Both the position numbers and the translations under genes were made by a program. Under the pieces are notes generated by a model. It did no database searches and was not told the DNA's origin. It was given only the letters and a program-made list of their open reading frames with translations. From Amblyomma americanum (Eukaryota > Arthropoda > Arachnida > Ixodida > Ixodidae), in the NCBI RefSeq assembly GCF_052857255.1, contig NC_135505.1, positions 141,768,343 to 141,832,342 on the forward strand: DNA of 64,000 bases. The letters are read 5' to 3'. Positions 1 through 10,429 of the stretch are shown piece after piece (the stretch's first letter is position 1; each line of letters starts with the position of its first letter).

Positions 1-452
1 ATTCTAGGTTGACAATAAATGTGAATAAGGCAACTGGAGCGTTCTTAGTTAGTTACACAATTGAGTAATTGAATGCAATCTACCTGATTATGATATTGCT
101 GTTATTAATTTATTTTAATCCTGCAGTTAGGTTCCTAGTGCGCTCTATGAACTCTTTCCAATCTAGCACCCGAGTCGCCGTGTGCTAGGAGAAACGACCA
201 TCCAAATCTTAAAATATTTGGACAGTTGCCCCTTACAAGCCTGTTCTGTTGACACTTCATTAGAAAAGGCGTGAAACGCAGTTGTATTGTCTTTTGGTCG
301 CGAAGACAAGCGCGCTTTTGCAGCGGCAAGTGCAAAAAGCCTGTTGGCGCACGCCCCGCGCCTCTGAAGTGGGCATGGCAATGGCGGCCGCCGTAGCAGA
401 CGACGCAGTTGTCTTCACCTTCAGTGGAGCGGGCGCGCATCGAGACACCCTA
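1..452. other. No gene recognised
   Basis: No coding region, RNA gene or known repeat was recognised here. The right part, about 300-450, is GC-rich and leads into the dispersed repeat that starts at 453. Confidence 0.5.
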
Positions 453-639
453 ATCTCAAATAGACGCGAGCGCCATCTCTGGGGTTTTGACTGCACCACG
501 TTAGCTTTCTGTTTTCTCTTCTCCACCGCTACGCCCATTGGCTGCGCATGATCACATGGACAGTTTGCTGCATAACTGGTCTACGCTGACTCGCGCCTCG
601 CATCGTCTGCGCCGGGCGCGGCTACTTCAAACCGCGGTC
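453..639 (+). repeat. Dispersed 187-bp repeat, copy A
   Basis: This stretch recurs almost unchanged, in the same orientation and at the same length, at 20916-21102. It begins ATCTCAAATAGACG and ends AAACCGCGGTC. It contains a CCAAT-type motif (CCCATTGGCTG). Copy B has an intact E-box-like CACGTG where copy A reads CACATG. Its right edge abuts the M13 pseudogene homology exactly, so it forms the left junction of the duplicated block. The class is unknown: it could be a fragment of a transposon or a duplicated promoter-like segment. Confidence 0.8.
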
Positions 640-2135
640 AGGTCGTTCTTTTGTCTCTGCACCGGGGAATCTCCACCCTCCTCAGCGCCAACATCGTGCG
701 ACACGGCGACAGGGGCATGGCCCTTTACGTCTCCAAAGGCAGGACCTTAGCCGAGAAGCTGGCGGACGCTGCTCACAGAACCGCACTGACTGAATACATC
801 GCGGAGGCGCTCGAGCAGCACACCGGCGAGATTGAAGCCAGCATGAATATGTCAAACATTGTAGCCATAATTCACGAGCTGATGTCCTTTGACAGAATAA
901 CTTCCAGGAACGAAGACAACTTTCCAACAGCAGAGACAGTTAACGCGTCGCACTTCGCCACGCTTACGCAGCAAACGCAGCCTCGGCACTGGCTTAAGTT
1001 CGTCAACACGCTCTTGCATGGAACTTTCAGGCTGAGCGAAGAATCGCCTGTAATGAGCCATCACCTGACTCTTGTGAAGGCCGCAGTGGAGTACTTTGCA
1101 AAGAACCTGAGAATTGGGCTGATATACATTTTCCTGCACATAATTACGGAAGTCGGCCAATTTTACCACAAAAGCTCATTGAAAAGCGAAGCAGACGTGT
1201 GCCTCACTGCGAGCCAGGAAGTGATGGGGCCCAGCTGGCTAATCATTTTCTCAGGTCTCACACTGTCCCTGCTGTCGACGCCATCACGTGCCGGCAGCAT
1301 ATTCTATAGCGTTCGAAGGCTATCCTCGCAGCAGTTGCTAGACTACGCAATGGAGGAGGCGGACAAGATGAGAGCACTAGCGGCTCTTAAGGGCGTCGCC
1401 ACGCTTGTGGACTACGAGCCCCTGCATCCACGATCACCACCCAATGGCTCGGTCGTACCTCACTTAATTCTTGCCGACAATTTCTCTTACTATTAAGCGT
1501 CTCTCAAGGCTGTAGAAGCGAGACGACATCTGCAGGAGCCACCTTACCTCGCAGAGGTTCTCATCGCCGAATCATTCATGACGGGAGAGACCACCTACTC
1601 CCGCCTGGCGAACGCCATTGTGCTGCCGCCTGCAGTGAGACAACCCCCTATGATGTACTCTACCAGAGTCCCGCTTGAGTTTGACACGGGCACAGTTGGC
1701 GTCCTCTTAGCCAAGGAAGTGTTCCAAGCTGGTCTGCCCTCTGCCGGAAAAGGGAAGTCCTGGTAAGAACAGAACGTCAAGAGGTTTGTACAATGTGTTC
1801 AAAGTTCCATTATGGGCAATGCTTATATGTCCCTTCGACAAGGTCTCGAACTGTTCTCCTGGGCCCGTGCCGTTAAGGTCGCCCATAACGTGACGTTGCA
1901 CATGTACGGGGCCAATAGAGCCAAGGAGGACTTTGAGGAAGTCTGGACCGCAACACAGCAGACTTTCTTCCACCGGTTATGCCTGATGACCTGCAGCGCC
2001 GTCGAAACAGGAGTCGATTCTCGGTTACGGTGCCTTGTGCCAGTCCTCAACATGATGGAGTTTTCCAGCGCCTTCAGATGCAACGCTTCCGAGGGGGCAA
2101 GCCTCAAACATTGCGCTATCTTCTTCGGTTACTAG
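640..2135 (+). pseudogene. M13 (neprilysin-like) peptidase homologue, broken copy 1
   Basis: Closely related to the intact frame at 26202-27850, and readable in a single frame from about 640 to the stop at 2133-2135. Two in-frame stops break it: TAA at 1494-1496, where copy 2 has TAT (Tyr), and TAA at 1764-1766, where copy 2 has TAC (Tyr). There is no frameshift between them. The part matching copy 2 upstream of 26355, including the DFYSGC motif near the M13 N terminus, is absent, and the dispersed repeat 453-639 sits there instead. Family traits that remain are NAIVLPP (for the N-x-I-x-x-P-A region), FSSAFRC and a C-terminal ..HCAIFFGY. The HExxH region reads KEVFQ, so the ancestor was probably already catalytically inactive. 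Truncation plus stops make a functional product unlikely. Confidence 0.88.
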
Positions 2136-2749
2136 GGACGAAGGAGCATACCTCAATGATTCTGTTCGCAAACTAAATGATGTTACCTGTGTAGACCACG
2201 CGGCAAGCAATGGCGAAACCTCACATGAACACTTCAGTTCTGATTACAGTGCAAATAGCCTTCGACATCATTTTCTTTGATTATCACCTTAGTTATCGGG
2301 ATGCACTTGGTTTGCGACAGTGTAATCCTGCTGATATTATTTGCAAGCGTGATACTGCGGACTTTGGTGCATGATTGCCTTTTTTCTTTGTTCTTTTGCA
2401 GAGCCTTTGTTTTCCAACGACTTACAATCAAACTGATGCGCGTAATCGCTCATTACGACCTTCTATTGCAAAAGGGTTCTTTTGGCACTGTGTATTAGGA
2501 TAATTATCAGATATATTGCTGTCTGTGAAATCAGCTAAAGATATGTTGCTGCGTGACATCACTTAACGCTTATTTTGACGCTCCCATTTGCAGAAGGTGG
2601 TAAATTTGGGCTTCTTACTGTTTCTTTAGCAAACACAGTTCGATGCTATGTATTAAAGGTCATTTTGTTGTAAGCCCTTACAGAATGACTTGTGTATAAT
2701 ACAGTTGACTTGTAATTGCGCTAGCGTTAGAAGCTCGACCATGAAGAAA

Positions 2750-2755
2750 AATAAA
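2750..2755 (+). terminator. Candidate poly(A) signal of M13 copy 1
   Basis: AATAAA about 615 nt after the M13 stop codon, conserved in position in copy 2 (28469-28474). Confidence 0.4.
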
Positions 2756-5014
2756 CCGGCGCTGCCTGCCTCCGTGGCGTTGTGTGCTCTTGGCGCCACC
2801 TGCCAGAGAAGGCATGCAACAAAGTGGAGAAAGAAATCCCTCCCTCCACTTTTAGGATAGAAGCTGGATGGTGGTTGCTACGGGAAAAACCGCCAAAAAA
2901 GACTGGAAAATTAAATAATGACTAATAATAAGCACAAATGACGCCGAAAAAAGAAAAATGGCAAAATATCACTAAGCGAAAATGACAGATTTATCCTCAC
3001 TCCACAAAAGGTGCACCATAGAGACAGCAAGTTTCTCAGCAGTTCACTGAGAAAAGTTGAGCAATGAACCTTTAATGAGTAAAGCAATACATGAAAAAGT
3101 ATACGAGAAAGTATTTATTTCGATCTAATAAGGGCTACCAGATGTGGGAGGCCCGCATAAAAGCTGTCATAGAGGCAGCTTGAAAAAGCCGGAGACCACC
3201 CTATACGAAGAAGCATGAAGGGAAGACGTAGAAGGAGAAGCAGTTAAAAGCAAGGAGAAGACCTCGTTCCAACACTTTCTCATGGCGTAATAACAAGCTT
3301 CTTATCATTATCATTTATTTATTCATCATGCCAACCTCCACCGGACTGGCTCTGCCATGTCCTCTGTAAATCTGAGTTAGCCACTTCTTGTGGATAACCA
3401 TCGCATTAGACATACCCAGCAATTCTGGACGAAAGCATTTTTGATCAAAAGCCATTTAAAACGCAGTTTTTTTATATAATGTAAGATTTGACTACAAAAA
3501 TCAATATATCCACAGATCACCCGATGACAGTCATGCTTTTTTTTTCTCGTTTACGTTAACGCTATCATAAAAAGCGTTCCCCATTGGCGTTCTATGGCAG
3601 TCTTATCCGTTCGATGCGATTGATGGAAACACTTTAGGCGAAATATTTTGCAACATAGTGGATGAATGGACAATTACCCTCAAATTTTAATAGGGGTATC
3701 ATACAATTTTAAAAACGTTTAAATTTTCGTCGCATTCGCATCGATCAACTAGACGATTTCTTACGTTTCCTCGTTATACACTGTAAATTATGCCGACGTT
3801 TCCCACCTAAAATATGAGATTTACGAACTGAGATGGGGCGTAAAGACCAAAAATGCGTTTGTTTCCTCTACGAACAAATTCCGTAATGGAGTAAATAGCA
3901 GGGAGGAACGAGCAACAATAACAGTTTAAACCCCATAGTGTTAAAGGTTCTCTTGTGCACAAAACCCGCTGTCGGCGTTGTCGACGTTGTGGGCGATTAA
4001 TACGGTGGCGTAGGGTGGCCCAGGCTCCAACCCCAGAACAGTAACCAAGGTGGGCAGCCTGCGTCACGTGACCTTCATGCGTCATCACAACCTGCCCACC
4101 GTATAGACAGCAAACTGCCCACCGTGGCAGGTGGCAGGTAAATTAATGATTTGTCGCTCGGGCAGAGCAACCTGGGTCGCACAAGGCCCACCGCTGGCAG
4201 CACCTGCCGTCGCAGAGTGGTTCGCCATCGCTTGAATCACCACTGCGCCAGGAGAGGAATGAGGACTCACAGGGATCTATGAATGTAAAGAAAAAATGAT
4301 GTTCTGCATGTATGGGAATCAAACCATTGCGCTATGGCGTCATACCCTTAAGGCGGAGCTTTAGTGTCCCCGCCATTTTTTTTTTCGTTCGATCACTAGG
4401 TGCTTACCCTTGTTGAACGGTAACCTACCCAAAATTAGCCTGCTGTTACTGAAAACTGCTAGACAGCGGATATTTCTGCAAAAGTACTGCATCATGCTGA
4501 AAAAAAAAGTCTAACAGGCACCAAGAAATCTTTAGTGAATTCGCCCCCTTTTAATTTTTCCGTTAGATTGGTGCGTTCGGCTCCGGAACAACAGATTTAT
4601 TCTTTAAGTGCAAGAATTTAAATGAAAATTAGAGAGTTTGCAAAAGATTGTTAGCATCATTCAGGCAATCGCAGAGTGCAACGAGCAACATTTTTTTTTT
4701 CAGTTCGCTAGTTAGGCCTTCTCTATCAGATTGACGTCACAACTTCACAGCATCCGCCCTCCAAAAAATTTCGTTGTGCGACTTCAAAGAGCAAGTGTGC
4801 AGAGGTCTTCTGTAGAGAAAGGTTCCATTTTGTTGGAAAAGGCAGGGTGTAACGAACCGCAAGAATAGTTTCAGGGAGACAGCTTCGTGATGGATTTTCT
4901 CCATTTTTGTAGCGAGTGTGTATCGCAGCATGTCATGAACGGAAAGTTCTCGCTTTAAGCTTCAATTACCCAAGAGGGACCTTTCATGACGCACTGAAAA
5001 TATTCCATGATCAG
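2756..5014. other. Duplicated non-coding flank
   Basis: Matches 28475-30790 in copy 2. No gene was recognised. A part around 3420-3760 also has a third, more diverged copy near 34550-34870. A 64-codon minus-strand frame at 4737-4931 is retained in both copies with few changes, but it has no recognisable domain. Confidence 0.6.
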
Positions 5015-5057
5015 TCATGTGGTAGGATAGGAAAACTTTTAATATCCAACAGAAAGA

Positions 5058-5077
5058 GGGTAGCCAGAGGGCTACCC
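5058..5077 (-). other. 3' UTR hairpin of the LINE
   Basis: Perfect 8-bp stem with a 4-nt loop: GGGTAGCC, AGAG, GGCTACCC. It begins just past the ORF stop in the LINE 3' UTR. Such hairpins can serve as recognition sites for the element's own reverse transcriptase. That role is inferred. Confidence 0.6.
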
Positions 5078-5079
5078 GC

Positions 5080-7014
5080 CTAGACGACGGCCGAAAGGTC
5101 TTGACTCTCGGCGGCGGCTTCGGCCAGTCGGACGAGTTGTAACTGAGTCGCCGGGTCGGAGCTCAGTAGTAAGGTCTCCCATTGATCTTTTGTGTTAATA
5201 CCTCGTCCCTCCCGGGGAGCATGAGGACATTCCCATAGTATGTGGTCCAAGGTGGCCCTAAGTTCGCAGTTCGCGCATTTTTCTGAAAATTGCCCTGGGT
5301 ACATAAGACTCCAGAGGGCCGGGTTTGGAAATGTGTAAGTTTGTAACCGGCGCCAGTTGATGGCTTGGTATCTGGACAAGGATCTATCCGCTGGAGGAAG
5401 TCTAGCTCGTTGCAAACGATAGTGTTGTGTAATTTCTCTGTAGGTCACCATGCGATCCCTGTCTGTAAAGACCACCTCGCTCGGGTCCGCCCGGAAAGAA
5501 AAGCCTCGGGCGAACTCGTGGGCCGTCTCATTACCAGGCAGGGATGCATGTGCTGGTGTCCAGACTAGCGTAATTTTCCGGTCTATTACATGACGGCTTA
5601 GAATTGTATTCGTAAGAGGGGAGACCCGGCCCCTGCTGAAATTTAGTATGGCAACTTTGGAGTCACTGATGATGTATCTCGCTTTTGTGCCTACACAAGC
5701 CAGTGCTATGGCAGCTTCCTCTGCAGTCTCTGGGTTACCCGAGAGTATGGAGGCACTTATTTTGAGGAGTTGTTTATTATTGACGACCGCGACGGTCATC
5801 GTGTTCTTACCATACTCAGCGGCATCCACGTAGACTACGTCCTCGTCTTTGTAGGAGCGGAAGCGTTTCTCTAGCGCCTCTGCCCGCTTGGCCCGGCGCA
5901 CTGAGTGATGAATAGGATGCATATTCCTGGGTAATGGGGGTACAACTATATTGTCTCGAATTTTTCCGAGCATGTCAACTTTGGCGGTTGTTCTGTTATC
6001 TCGGCTAAGATTGAGTTTTTCTAGAATGGCCCTGCCGGTTGTGGTCCCGGCTAAGCGTTCGATTTGGGACGTTCTCACTGCTTCCGTAATTTCTTCCAGG
6101 GTATTATGCATTCCCAGCTCTAGGAGGCGGTGAGTGGATGTACGGATGGGCAATCCTAGAGCTTGTTTCGTGCATCGCCTGATAATTCCATTTATTTTTT
6201 CCTTTTCTGAAACTTTAAGATCAAGGAAGGGGGCAGCATACGAGATACGGCTTACTACGAACGCCTGTACCAGCCGTAGGAGATTATGCTCTTTCATGCC
6301 GTGTCTTCTGTTGGCAATCCGCTGTATGAGCCGCATAGTTTGTTGCGCGCAGTTTTCCATCTTAGTTATTGCATCACCGTTATACCCGTTGCTTTGTATA
6401 ATCATTCCTAAAATTCTGATTTTTTCAACATGAGGAATCTCCGCCCCTTGAGTTTGTAATTTGATGTTAGGGATGGTTCTAGTTTGTCTTTGATGCAGAG
6501 GTCTATAAAAAAGAAGTTCAGACTTCTGCGGCGAGCATTGCAAGCCCCTACGGCTGACATAGTTTTCGACCTCATTTATGGCCTTCTGTAGCGTACTTTC
6601 GATGTGCGCGTCGTGGCCACGGGTCATCCACATGGTGATATCGTCCGCATACATGCAGAAATTCAAGCCATCTATCCCCTCCAGTCTCTTCGGGAGCCGT
6701 ATCATGGCCACGTTGAAGAGAAAAGGGGAAAGTACCGAACCCTGAGGGGTGCCTATGCTGCCCAAGTGTATGTCTTGAGACTGACTTTCACCAAAGTGGA
6801 TGCGCGCTATCCTGTCCGAAAGGAAATTGGCAATGTAGTTGTATGTGCGCTCCCCGACGTTTAAAAGAGCCAGGTTTTCTAGTATCGCCTCGTGTTTTAC
6901 ATTATCGAAAGCTTTAGTGAGATCAAGTCCCACTATTACTTTCGCATCCAGCGACTTAGTGTCTAATATGTCATGTGTGAGCTGTATCATGACATCTTGC
7001 GTGGACAAATGCGA
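5080..7014 (-). CDS. LINE ORF2 fragment: reverse transcriptase and RNase H
   Basis: Uninterrupted frame of about 640 residues that opens directly at the 5' truncation. Reverse transcriptase motifs in order are GLDLTKAFDNVKH (motif A), GTPQGSVLSPFLFN (motif B) and FCMYADDITMW (motif C, catalytic YADD). An RNase H domain follows: VVYVDAAEYG, ETAEEAAIAL, ISDSKVAI and HASLPGNETAHEF. The fourth acidic residue, normally Asp in NExAD, is His here. A C-terminal Cys/His cluster (CANCELRATLDHILWECP) is typical of RNase H-bearing LINEs. The lack of stops suggests recent insertion. The truncated copy has no promoter or endonuclease of its own and is not expected to be autonomous. Confidence 0.92.
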   Translation of the reverse strand, partial: SHLSTQDVMIQLTHDILDTKSLDAKVIVGLDLTKAFDNVKHEAILENLALLNVGERTYNYIANFLSDRIARIHFGESQSQDIHLGSIGTPQGSVLSPFLFNVAMIRLPKRLEGIDGLNFCMYADDITMWMTRGHDAHIESTLQKAINEVENYVSRRGLQCSPQKSELLFYRPLHQRQTRTIPNIKLQTQGAEIPHVEKIRILGMIIQSNGYNGDAITKMENCAQQTMRLIQRIANRRHGMKEHNLLRLVQAFVVSRISYAAPFLDLKVSEKEKINGIIRRCTKQALGLPIRTSTHRLLELGMHNTLEEITEAVRTSQIERLAGTTTGRAILEKLNLSRDNRTTAKVDMLGKIRDNIVVPPLPRNMHPIHHSVRRAKRAEALEKRFRSYKDEDVVYVDAAEYGKNTMTVAVVNNKQLLKISASILSGNPETAEEAAIALACVGTKARYIISDSKVAILNFSRGRVSPLTNTILSRHVIDRKITLVWTPAHASLPGNETAHEFARGFSFRADPSEVVFTDRDRMVTYREITQHYRLQRARLPPADRSLSRYQAINWRRLQTYTFPNPALWSLMYPGQFSEKCANCELRATLDHILWECPHAPREGRGINTKDQWETLLLSSDPATQLQLVRLAEAAAESQDLSAVV

Positions 7015-7467
7015 TCATGTGGTAAAGGATGACATGAGTGGTATGCTAGTAGTTGGGCGATCGTGGAGGCGATGGATCGAACTGCAGCACTGCTATGAAT
7101 GCCACTTCGAACTTAAGAGTTGCCTTAAAGTCAGACGTGTTTTAAAGCTTGTACACTGCATACACTTTTGACGCTTGACGAGCGAGTAGGCTACGGCTCT
7201 TCACGGATGCAAAAGGCGTTGTTTGAAATCAGTAGATGGCGAAAGAAACCAGTAGTAAAGGAAGAAGTCATCAAGCCCCTTCATGTTGTAGTTTTATATG
7301 TGAAACAGTATGTACGGGCACTTCTTTTTGCTGAGGCACGCTGCCCGCCTCCCAGGCCGTCACGTAGACAGAATCCTTTAGTACTTTTACTGGTCATGAA
7401 GCTTCGCGGTTGAGCCATGGCACAGCTTTGCACGCTGCAAGGAGCGACCACGCCGCGGCGCTATAGT

Positions 7468-7917
7468 TTAACAGGGTAAAGTTGTAGGCCAGTTGGTGCG
7501 AAATTAAGACTAAAAAACCGCAACAGACGCAAGACAGAGGGAGAAGACAACACAGGGCGGTACTTACAACTGAATTTTTATTGAAAAACAGCATGACTTT
7601 TACAAATGGGAAACACGTGTGCGCTACAATCAAAAATGACAAGGAGCCGTAAAATATAAACACACAAGAGGAAAATCTTCTCGGAGGATAAAAAACGTCA
7701 GGTTACACGTGGAAATGAAAACGCGATAATGGCACAAAAACTAAAATGGAAAGCTCCGGATAATGATAACAACCCAGGTTCAGAAACAGAGAAGACAACA
7801 GTGATGCCACAGAATGCCCATAGATATACCAGTGTGCAACAAGGAACTCAAACTGCAAGAAAACGCAGTTCTTTTTGCAAGATAGCTACCGAAGGAGAGC
7901 TAACATATTCGTGTTAC
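7468..7917. mobile_element. About 450-bp insertion present only in copy 1
   Basis: Copy 2 runs straight from CGGCGCTATAG into GTGTCGTCTTAG (about 31228-31240). Copy 1 has extra sequence between the same two anchors. It carries no substantial ORF and includes an oppositely oriented poly(A)-signal-like TTTTTATTG. It resembles the non-coding end of a retroelement. A Penelope-like origin is possible, but I cannot show it. No clear target duplication was found. Confidence 0.7.
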
Positions 7918-8225
7918 AGGTGTCGTCTTAGATAACCGAGCAGACGGAGGGCTATATTTCCAGAGTTGTCAATTAGAGACAGAGAAGCCGATTGGCACGT
8001 GGTTTTTGCCGCTCATTCAGCGTGTCGCGACTATTAGGTTGTGTGTGAGCGCTATGAAGGATCGCGAACAGCTGCTGTGTACCTTGCTGGCTTTATAGAA
8101 ACACACGGGAAAAAAAAGGAAAACGTGTTTTCTCTGCGTAGTTTCCACCAATCGTGCTAAAGGTGGCAGCGGGCCATACAGCGGCAGGGAACTGGGCGGG
8201 TTACGTTCGGCTTCTGGACAGCATT

Positions 8226-8585
8226 AGTGGCGCAGTGGTTTGAGCATCCGCCTCTCTTACGGGGTGTGCGGGGTTGAATCGCCAGTTCCGCCAGGTACCC
8301 ACCGGTAATAATACGTTGGGTACAAGCTTTCCCCTAGCCTGGTGCTCGACCTCTTCGGGTTGAAGTGCTTGGGAAGTGGGTCTTTGACTCCACCTTGAGT
8401 GGCGGCAGAAAGTCAGCTGGGCGTGTCCCCTTCGTGTTCTTCGTGATTACGAGCGCTGCAGTCGACATAAAGAGATTAGGAAGTTTGCGGGGATACGGCA
8501 GCCGAAGCTGGCACACGAGAGATTTAATTGGAGAGACATGGGAGAGGCCTTTGGCCTGCACTGGGCGTAGTCGGGCTCATTATGA
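8226..8585 (+). mobile_element. tRNA-derived SINE (Ruka-like), copy 1
   Basis: The head has pol III-type boxes: GTGGCGCAGTGG (box A-like) and GGTTGAATC (box B-like). The body has GGCGGCAGAAAGT, and the tail ends GGAGAGACATGGGAGAGGCC, then CTGGGCGTAGTCGGGCTCATTATGAG. The tail recurs without the head at 13918, 24930 and 25953. A matching copy sits at 31551-31875 in copy 2, so this insertion predates the duplication. Confidence 0.8.
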
Positions 8586-10146
8586 GTAAACCAAAACACC
8601 TTGTACCATGACGATCTTTGGCCACAGATACTCATGCGTCAGAAAACAAAGAAATAAACTTCAGCCACCTAATTAAGTAACTAAACTATATTAAAGAACT
8701 TCGTAGCCACCATCGCTAGCGTAAATGTTAACATTTGAAACATAAGTGTGGTCGCATTGACAGACTACTCCATTTGGCAGTATAGTTTAGAAGAACTTTT
8801 ATTTGGGCTAGATGCTTCAGCGCTTGCCTTACGTCGTTCTTCTGCTGTGTGTGTGTTTTTCGGCGCTAATGTTTTCCTTTCTCCATTTGGTAGAATTCCT
8901 CTAAATCTCGCGTGTTCCAAGATATTCGCCACAAAGTTTCCATGGGTCTCACATAATTACGGGCGCAAGGCGTTGCAGACGCCTCCCTGTCCTGTAAGCA
9001 TTTCTAGCGAGTGCATTGTAAGCACTGTGTATCGTGTGCCGTACCTGTGTAGTGTGTATCATGTCGCCAGTTCCAGTGTGATTTGTTCTCGTGGGCGAAA
9101 AGCAGCGGCGCCATTGTCGGGTGCCAACCTGCGCTTTCGTGCCCATGACAATAAGAAAAAAAAACGTGTTGCAAGCATGGGTGGCCAACTTGAACATTTG
9201 TATGAACAACGGAAGCTTCTGCGTTTCTCAAGATCATTCCGAAAAAAAATGTGCACAGGCTGATGAAAGCGCGATTGCACAGTCACCGGATTCACTCTCA
9301 AGGAACAAGACGACGCCAAAAAGAGCAGCGCGAAACAAATCGCCGTTGGATAAACGATCTCAGTTTGCGTAAATCTACGTCGAGCTTGCTCTGATCGGTT
9401 CATATGGGGAGCAGGTACCGGCAGAATAAACCTAAGCAGAGTTTACTACTGAGCAAGTCGGTTTGACATACTCAAATGCGCAGCGCAAGCAGACGACGGA
9501 CGAAGAGAGGACGAGACACACAGTTGCGCTGAACTATCAACTTGAATACCTAGCATGCTCAGCTTTCGTCATATATTGGGAACAGAGAGGCAGAGACTTA
9601 TGTGCGGAGTGACAAATCATGTGGTAGACACAGCCTCATGCAGGATTCCAGATGAGCACAGATTCGCTATCTACGGACCCACGCCATTTTGTGACCTTTC
9701 TGCTTCATTATCGAAAGATACGAGCAGGAAAGTATCATCCTTCTGCTGCTTTCGCGACGTCGTATAGAAGCGGAGAACACGACGTTGTTTTTTTTTTTAA
9801 GCACTGTACAAACGCTTCACGCTCTGAATGAAAGGTCAGAGAGCACGAGAGACGACAGGCGAATCCGCCTACTTCTGTTTCTTTGAGCCAGCAGCGCATA
9901 TGCCGTGGCTTTTGATGCGCTGAAACTGTACTACCCCCACATTTAAACTTCATCAGCGTCAAAGTCATTTAAAAAAAGAACGCCAGAATTCTTAGGCTTA
10001 ATTACGTTTAGCACTTTTCGCTCCACGTGTTCGTCACGATACGGCAGTAGATAATAGTCGGTCCATGCCCCGTGAACCGACGCCAACCGGTTGTCATTAG
10101 GTTTCCTAATCTTATTTTCCGCTAAATAATGACAAGCTGGGCTCAC

Positions 10147-10154
10147 TATTTAAG
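10147..10154 (+). promoter_or_regulatory. TATA-like box upstream of lipocalin exon 1 copy
   Basis: TATTTAAG, 159 nt before the ATG at 10313. It aligns with TATAAAAG at 41352 in front of the other lipocalin first exon, followed by a shared GACC(C/T)GCTGTGCA block. Confidence 0.5.
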
Positions 10155-10312
10155 ACCCGCTGTGCAACACAGGCAACTGGACAACGCTTGTGGTCGCCGC
10201 CGAGCCACTGGCGAACAAACAGCTTTCAGTGAAAGCGTGCAGTCCACTGTGCACACGCGCGGGGTAGACAAATCGATTCTATCGGGGCATCGCACGCACT
10301 GCGCCACCAACC

Positions 10313-10429
10313 ATGCACCCCGCTCCGTTTTCGATATTCGGAGCCTTCCCATGTCTCCACGCTGTTGCCCTTAAAACATTCCCATGGGAGGACGAGAAAA
10401 GGCTTGTGAAGCACCAGGATTCTTGGCAG
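10313..10429 (+). CDS. Lipocalin first exon, orphan paralogue
   Basis: Thirty-nine in-frame codons start with ATG and end at a GT donor (TGGCAG|GTGTTC). The encoded peptide has a hydrophobic leader (APFSIFGAFPCLHAVAL) and then PWEDEKRL and HQDSWQ. These correspond to PWADEKRF and YQDAWQ of the complete lipocalin gene starting at 41480. The frame has no stop, and the start and donor are conserved. I found no partner exons 2-5 downstream before the M13 copy at 26 kb. It is therefore either the remnant of a duplicated gene, where only exon 1 fell inside the duplication, or a gene whose other exons I failed to see. Because the duplication ends soon after the exon, the first option is favoured. 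It could in principle act as an alternative first exon for the distant lipocalin gene. Confidence 0.75.

Larger units (their letters stand above)
5025..7014 (-). mobile_element. 5'-truncated I-like LINE insertion with 10-bp TSD
   Basis: A non-LTR retrotransposon in copy 1 of the duplication. The target site duplication TCATGTGGTA lies at 5015-5024 and 7015-7024. Copy 2 holds the unoccupied site (TTATGTGGTA followed by AAAGGATTAC) near 30786, which proves insertion and fixes both ends. The element runs on the minus strand. Its 5' end is cut within the reverse transcriptase, so endonuclease and ORF1 are missing. Its 3' end (low coordinates) has a short UTR with a perfect hairpin and no poly(A) tail. 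Confidence 0.93.
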
